From Zygnema cylindricum (Eukaryota; Streptophyta; Zygnematophyceae; Zygnematales; Zygnemataceae), in NCBI GenBank assembly GCA_037447655.1, contig JBBHKE010001561.1:1-25777 (forward strand): 25,777 nt of DNA, read 5' to 3'. Numbering within the stretch: the first letter of the stretch is position 1; each line of letters opens with the position of its first letter. The translations under genes were made by a program, and so were the position numbers. The notes under the pieces were generated by a model, which saw nothing but the letters and a program-made list of their open reading frames with translations, did no database searches and had not been told where the DNA came from. Positions 21,101 to 25,777 of the stretch are shown one piece after another.

Positions 21101-22520
21101 CATAGAACAGAGCTGACAAAAAGGACAAACTAATATTGGATTTGGCAATCGACATTTCAGCGCCAATGAATGCCTTTAGCGCCTGACCGACTTCTATCAA
21201 CTCCAAACACACTCCAAAAGGGCTCAAATTCACTCTGTCCGAATTAGAAGGCTTAAAAAAGATACGGAGTTGGAAAAGGAGGTGCTTGTGGAATAACTTG
21301 GCTCGGGAATCCAGCTGGATTGTTTCCGAACACTGCTGGTACTCCTGCTCCAGCACTGCTCACAGGCTCTACATCTGTCCCACGTACTCGTTTAGACAAA
21401 GTGAGACGGTGAACAGCAAAAGCATGTTAAGCAAGAGAAGGAACAATGAGAGTGAAGGGTGGGGGGAAGAGAGAGTAGAACAAAGGTAAAAAAAGAGCAA
21501 ACGGAGAAGAGAGGGCAATGAAAAGCAGCAGAGAGAATAACAGCAGAGGCAACATCAAGCCCAGTTCTGGCCTCTCCATTTGCCTAAACTTAGATGTAGA
21601 TCGCTTTTGAAATGAAGATATACATGAATAATCAATAATCTTGCACCTCTGTAACCAATGGCTGACCATCAGAGAAAACGAGTGCATCTGAAACATGTAC
21701 GTCTACCTTAAGACTGCAGCAAACATACTTCCTTCTGTGCCTTATGCTGGTTTATGTACATCCAATACTCAACCTTCAGTGGTCCAATGGTCCAGGTTTA
21801 ACAGGACAGCTGTTCTTTCAACCATTTCAGCAAAAACTGAATCATTGCTTCAATTTTAACAACAATTCCAATAACTACTCGATTACAATCAGCCATAGCC
21901 ACAGAAACAATCAAAATTGCGACACTCCAAGCCCGACGAAGGCACTGCTAAAGAAAGCCTCCTGCAGCTAAGGCGATGTAAGAATGTGACTGAATTCTTT
22001 GCAGGGTGTCAACAGAACGAGCATTACCAGGTCCACGAGGAGGTACAAGAACTCCTCCATGAGGCTGTCGGTAGAAATGTGGAAACCCTCCAGAGTTCAT
22101 AGCAAGATAAGGGGGCACAGAAGTTGCTGGTCCTCCCTTTGGAACTGATTCAGAAATAGAAGACACTGTTTCGGGGAAATTGTCTACAGATATTCCTAAG
22201 TATCTAGATTTGTGTCTGCTTAAAGGGTGGCTGAAAGGAGATGAAAGTCTAAACTGTTCTACTCTAGATGCCCTGGAAAGTTTGGTCACAGGTACAACAG
22301 CATCATCGACTATTGTCTGCTGTGTGCAATGTATTCTGTCAGCCTGGTCTGCCAAGAACTTAGTTGAAGCTGGGAAATCAAGTGAGTGGGAGGAAGTTCG
22401 AGAATAAATCACGGGATCTAGCCCCTTTCGAGCCCTCTCCTTCAACAGAGGGAGATTGTAAAACAGAGGCGGCGATATCGCACCACCAGGGGAAGTAGAG
22501 CTGGCATCGTAGCAGGACAT
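18130..22520 (-). CDS. HY5-like (group H) bZIP transcription factor, 8 exons
   Basis: Group H bZIPs (HY5/HYH) promote light-regulated gene expression and are COP1 targets. Minus-strand exons in transcript order: 22520-22028, 21374-21266, 20846-20740, 20389-20360, 20059-19924, 19390-19330, 18769-18695, 18393-18130. Phases join to 424 residues. The basic region LLRNRVSAQQARERKR (residues about 293-308) is the HY5 signature. N-x7-R-x9-L spacing and heptads L, M, L, L, L continue exactly across three splice junctions, followed by a Gly-rich tail as in HY5. A TGA lies in frame 9 bases before the chosen ATG. The N-terminal ~280 residues are Ser/Pro-rich and far longer than in Arabidopsis HY5 (168 residues in all). 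The canonical VPE COP1 motif is not evident. The last four exons are secure; the first four rest on phase and splice signals. Confidence 0.8.
19052..19096. repeat. CCAGT short tandem repeat
   Basis: TCCAG units recur about seven times between 19052 and 19096, within intron 6 (19329-18770) of the HY5-like gene. A simple sequence repeat with no other meaning visible. Confidence 0.6.
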
Positions 22521-22669
22521 AGCAGCCAATCAAGCTCTCGCAATAAATCGTACCCTATACCACCTGAACGAATAAACAAATGTGCAGCAAGGAGGATGAA
22601 GAGGCATAAAGAAAAAAGCATCAGGACAAGTCGTCCAAGTCGTCCAAGTCCCGTGCCATTCAGGCCCAT
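22442..22669 (-). other. Upstream ORF overlapping the HY5-like start codon
   Basis: An ATG-initiated frame of 75 codons begins about 150 bases upstream of the HY5-like ATG (22520) and ends inside its first exon in another frame. It has a hydrophobic segment (VLMLFSLCLFILLAAHLFI). If the leader includes this DNA, the frame would compete with the main start. It may equally be a chance frame in unspliced or untranscribed DNA. Confidence 0.3.
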
Positions 22670-23421
22670 AGACCATAACGCACATTTGTAAAGGAAGCAA
22701 AAGAATAATTATTAACGGAAATATCAATCTACTACTTGTAGACATAGAGATAAATGTATGCCTGTCACATGGAACAAATGTTTCAGAGAGCAACCGTTTT
22801 AGAGCCACAGCTATTAACCAATTAAAAGCAATGTGACAAACTAAACTGGAGATTTCCATCATGCAATATGCACATTACACTGCAAACTTCGGAATAGTTT
22901 GTTTCGTAACTACGCTGCATAACAAAGACACGAGAATTCAAAAATAATGACCATGAAAATGATCAGAAACAGAAGACAAATACAAAAAAAAAAAGCCTTT
23001 TAAGGACACTAATCTGATAAAGGTACATAGCACTGTGACACAACAACGAAGAAACATTACAGTGACACTAAAAGAAAGAAACATCACTGTGAGACAAACA
23101 AAGAATATCTGCTGCGGAGAAAGTGCACTACCTGACTTGATCAGACTCCAGAATACCAACATTACATAGCAACCAAAAACTGAATTTCATTTTCATTCCA
23201 ACGAAACTGAAAGATTTTACAGTACTTGCAGTGAATGAAAAATATGGAGCACAGAAATCTACAAAGATCATACAAATCTACTTTTTTTCCCCGTTTGTGT
23301 AAAATATAAGGCTCGTTCTAGCAAAGAAACAATAGATAGACGTTGACAATTTACATAAAAAAAGAAGCTTCCTAAACTAAAAAAATGCAAACCGCCGTCC
23401 CTTGACAACAACAGTACATAC
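22670..23421. other. 5' flank or leader of the HY5-like gene
   Basis: No coding exon was recognised. This may be a leader intron if the exon candidate at 23422-23523 is real. Confidence 0.4.
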
Positions 23422-23523
23422 CGACCTATGAAAATTTGCCCAATGATCATCGCTTCAGCACCCTTTCTTTTCTTCCTTCATTTTCCTAGTAGGTTTTAAT
23501 GCAATCATTTCAGCAGCTACCAC
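23422..23523 (-). other. Possible short exon (leader or last exon)
   Basis: On the minus strand a T8-containing acceptor (TTTTTTTTGCAG) precedes GTGGTAGCTGCTG at 23523. A GTATGT donor-like site lies at 23421. The open part reads VVAAEMIALKPTRKMKEEKK and then a stop. This could be a 5' leader exon of the HY5-like gene or the terminal exon of another minus-strand gene whose body lies to the right. No protein family is recognised. Confidence 0.28.
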
Positions 23524-25340
23524 CTGCAAAAAAAGAGTGTTTTTTGTCACTATGTTTTCTTAGAATCACTCGTATTTTGTCTGGTTCGCCCAAAATTCCT
23601 TATAATCCAAAGCAAAGCTAAGATGTTAGTTTGTCTCTTACTAATGCGGGTAAAATTAAGGTATTAGCATCAGAATTAATCACGTAAAAAGTCGGGAATA
23701 AATATTAATGTCGACTGTTACTGCTTGACTGCTACGGTACAGTGCTCAAACAAATAGGGCTATGACTGATTGCCAAAAGGACATGATTGAGGAAACATAA
23801 AAGACGCACATAACTGTTTGGAGCAATTAACCTATTTAGGCATGTTTGAAGAAAGATCACCGCTCCCGGGCTTCCGTCAACGCATTCGTGTCTTCCTTTT
23901 GTCTTGGAAGCAATACAACAAGCGCTACAAGCCAGGGATATTTCAAAGCGTGAATGAAGCCTAAGATTTGATCGTTGCAATCGTATCGAAGAATTATAAT
24001 ATTCTATGCAATGGTACAAAAGTCATAGAGATCCGTACAAAAAAAGGCTGGTTAAAAATGCCGGTTGAGTACAGTAAATTGGACGGTGGATACGAAAACT
24101 GGCTGGTATACCGCTAAAGGCGCTAGACCGCTCCTGCAGTGGTAGATTATCGCGGTGGAAATAAGTGCTACAGCCCTTAACAGCAAGTAGCACTTGACAG
24201 TTAAGGATGCACGTGGATGCTGCAGAGTTCACGAGCTAATTACCTCGTAATTATGTGTTGTCCATACTATTCTGCATACCTCATCCAATACGGTGGACGG
24301 AATGGCAGTGAAATCGCTATTTGGGATCACCAATTTGGGAGCACGAGCTTGTTGTCGGCAGAGTTCAGTCCTGTACCCGGTAGAAGCACATCGGCAAAGC
24401 CCTCCATAAATTGTAGATTCCGGGTTCAGTTCATATTGGCAGGGTATCGCTCGAATTTCAAATGGCCATTCCCCCATTATTTTACTTTGGTGGATGGTAG
24501 AAAAAGTTTGGCACCTAGACTTTAATGTCAAACTTTTTCCAACAAAAAAAAAATTGTTGTTTCGTTATCGATATCGGCCAGACTTTGTTTCGTCCTAACA
24601 ATTTTAAATGAATACAATCTGCCAATACGAACCATCTAGCGATGTCAGCTTTCTTTTTCCTTGTAAAAACTGTGATACAAACATTTGTTTAAATCACACA
24701 TGCCATAAAACATATATCGTGTTAATTTCTGGAAAAACATCACCCCTTCACTTTACAACAAAACCTTTTTGTGTGTAAATGTTTTCTCAGTCCACCTGCA
24801 AAGTCCTTCATCACTTTGATGTTTCCCATTTTTAAAGGCACGTTGCACTACAACGGTCATATTTCTTACTATTAATACGTCACCTAAAACACCAAAAATT
24901 AACGTCACGCCTCAACGTAAAAAAATGACATAATTTGCGATAATGCATAAGATGACCGATATGTAGAAAGCCATATAGTGAATCACGCATCCCTAACCAC
25001 CTTTGATAATAGCCTGAAAATCTAAATTTACTTACCTTATATATGAAAATATGGAAAAAATCAATTTCGTAACAAAATTTACGATGGGTAAACCATCAAC
25101 GTGGAACACAAGAACAACGTGGAGAAAAAACAAACTAACATCGTTGATACCACATAGGGTGTACCAATGCAATAAATTTCCATCTTTACGAGTTTGTGCA
25201 TATATAGATGTGATAGAAATACTAATGTGATACGAGGTCCTAATCAATGAAGATATTTTGATATGAATATAGCATATTGAAAAATTGATAAGATGTGTAC
25301 GTACGAAGTTAAAACCCTTGAGACCTTAAACTCGACCGTT
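23524..25340. other. Right-hand intergenic region
   Basis: No gene is recognised. A hairpin (GAAAAAGTTTG at 24500-24510 with CAAACTTTTTC at 24529-24539) and a third GATGG-TAAACCATC palindrome (25083-25097) are visible. An open stretch on both strands at 24217-24531 has no recognisable family. Confidence 0.4.
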
Positions 25341-25344
25341 AGGA

Positions 25345-25777
25345 GGATGAAATAGGAGAGCGGGAGATATAGTGAATATGAGGATAAGGGTGAATAAAGT
25401 GGGAGAGAGAGGGAATATAGGGAGGGGGAGGGGGGGAATAGGGGAGAGAGGGAGATAAAGGGAAGGAAGAGTGAGCAACTCTCTACCTTTCCCCAAACTC
25501 TCTATCCTTGCCTACTCCCCCCCATCCCCTCTCTCTCCCACCCTCCACCGGTTTTACCTTTCTCTTTTCCTTTTATCCTTTAAAGTTAAGTCATAAGTTC
25601 AATAAAAAGAAAAAAATGGCGTTGGGGAGGGAGAGAGAGCGAAAATGACTATCCCTATCCGTCCCTCCCTCTTCCACTCCCTCCCTCCCTCCCTACCAAC
25701 CTACCTCCACCCTTCCCTCCCTCCTTGTATCTATCCATCCTTCAATCTCTCCCTCCTTCTTTCCTCTGGCCCACCCT
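25345..25777. repeat. Polypurine then polypyrimidine low-complexity foldback
   Basis: GA-rich DNA (about 25345-25475) is followed by CT-rich DNA (about 25478-25560), and the two are imperfect reverse complements around 25477. For example, GTGGGAGAGAGAGGG (about 25399-25413) resembles the reverse complement of CCCCTCTCTCTCCCACC (about 25527-25543). A second purine/pyrimidine stretch with CCCT tandem units continues to the window edge. It has no coding content. Confidence 0.6.

Noticed and set aside
24217-24531. Open frames on both strands (about 100 codons each)
   Set aside because: Neither product resembles a known family, there are no matching splice partners, and mirror-image open frames are usually a composition effect.
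1-25777. tRNA genes, rRNA genes, CRISPR arrays and bacterial-type operons
   Set aside because: No tRNA A/B box arrangement, rRNA block or regularly spaced repeat-spacer array was seen; the window is plant nuclear DNA with introns.

Overview
This is a stretch of plant nuclear genome. It carries two intact, multi-exon plant genes with GT-AG introns, and remains of plant-type copia and hAT elements. Intron sizes (about 90 to 1940 bp), the moderately AT-rich base composition and the divergence of both proteins from their Arabidopsis counterparts suggest a land plant outside the seed plants, perhaps a bryophyte. The species cannot be fixed from the sequence alone.

Layout. Positions 1-978 hold the 3' end of a Ty1/copia retrotransposon: the RNase H tail, then a probable LTR. 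Positions 1292-3243 are a decayed hAT transposase, followed by a 58-bp tandem repeat and a GC-rich block. From about 4040 the promoter of the first gene begins, with two telo-boxes and an unusual array of seven GTAC cores. Positions 4369-13510 (+) encode the anaphase-promoting complex subunit APC6/CDC16 in 16 exons that join without a break into 551 residues. Its largest intron (6432-8369) carries five box C/D snoRNA-like units of two families. Positions 13511-18129 are gene-free and contain retroposon-like tails and a 173-bp foldback element. Positions 18130-22520 (-) encode a HY5-like (group H) bZIP transcription factor, modelled in 8 exons and 424 residues, convergent to APC6. The right end (22521-25777) is its probable leader and promoter side, followed by repeat-rich DNA that ends in a long purine/pyrimidine foldback.

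How the parts relate. APC6 is a TPR scaffold subunit of the cell-cycle ubiquitin ligase. It also hosts a snoRNA cluster, so splicing of its transcript should release putative rRNA-modification guides. The HY5-like gene is a light-signalling type regulator with no evident link to APC6. The strongest candidates for undescribed biology are the duplicated intronic snoRNA pair, the GTAC array upstream of APC6, and the long N-terminal extension and microexon of the HY5-like gene. All gene models were built by eye from splice signals, reading phase and remembered family sequences; no alignment or transcript data were used.
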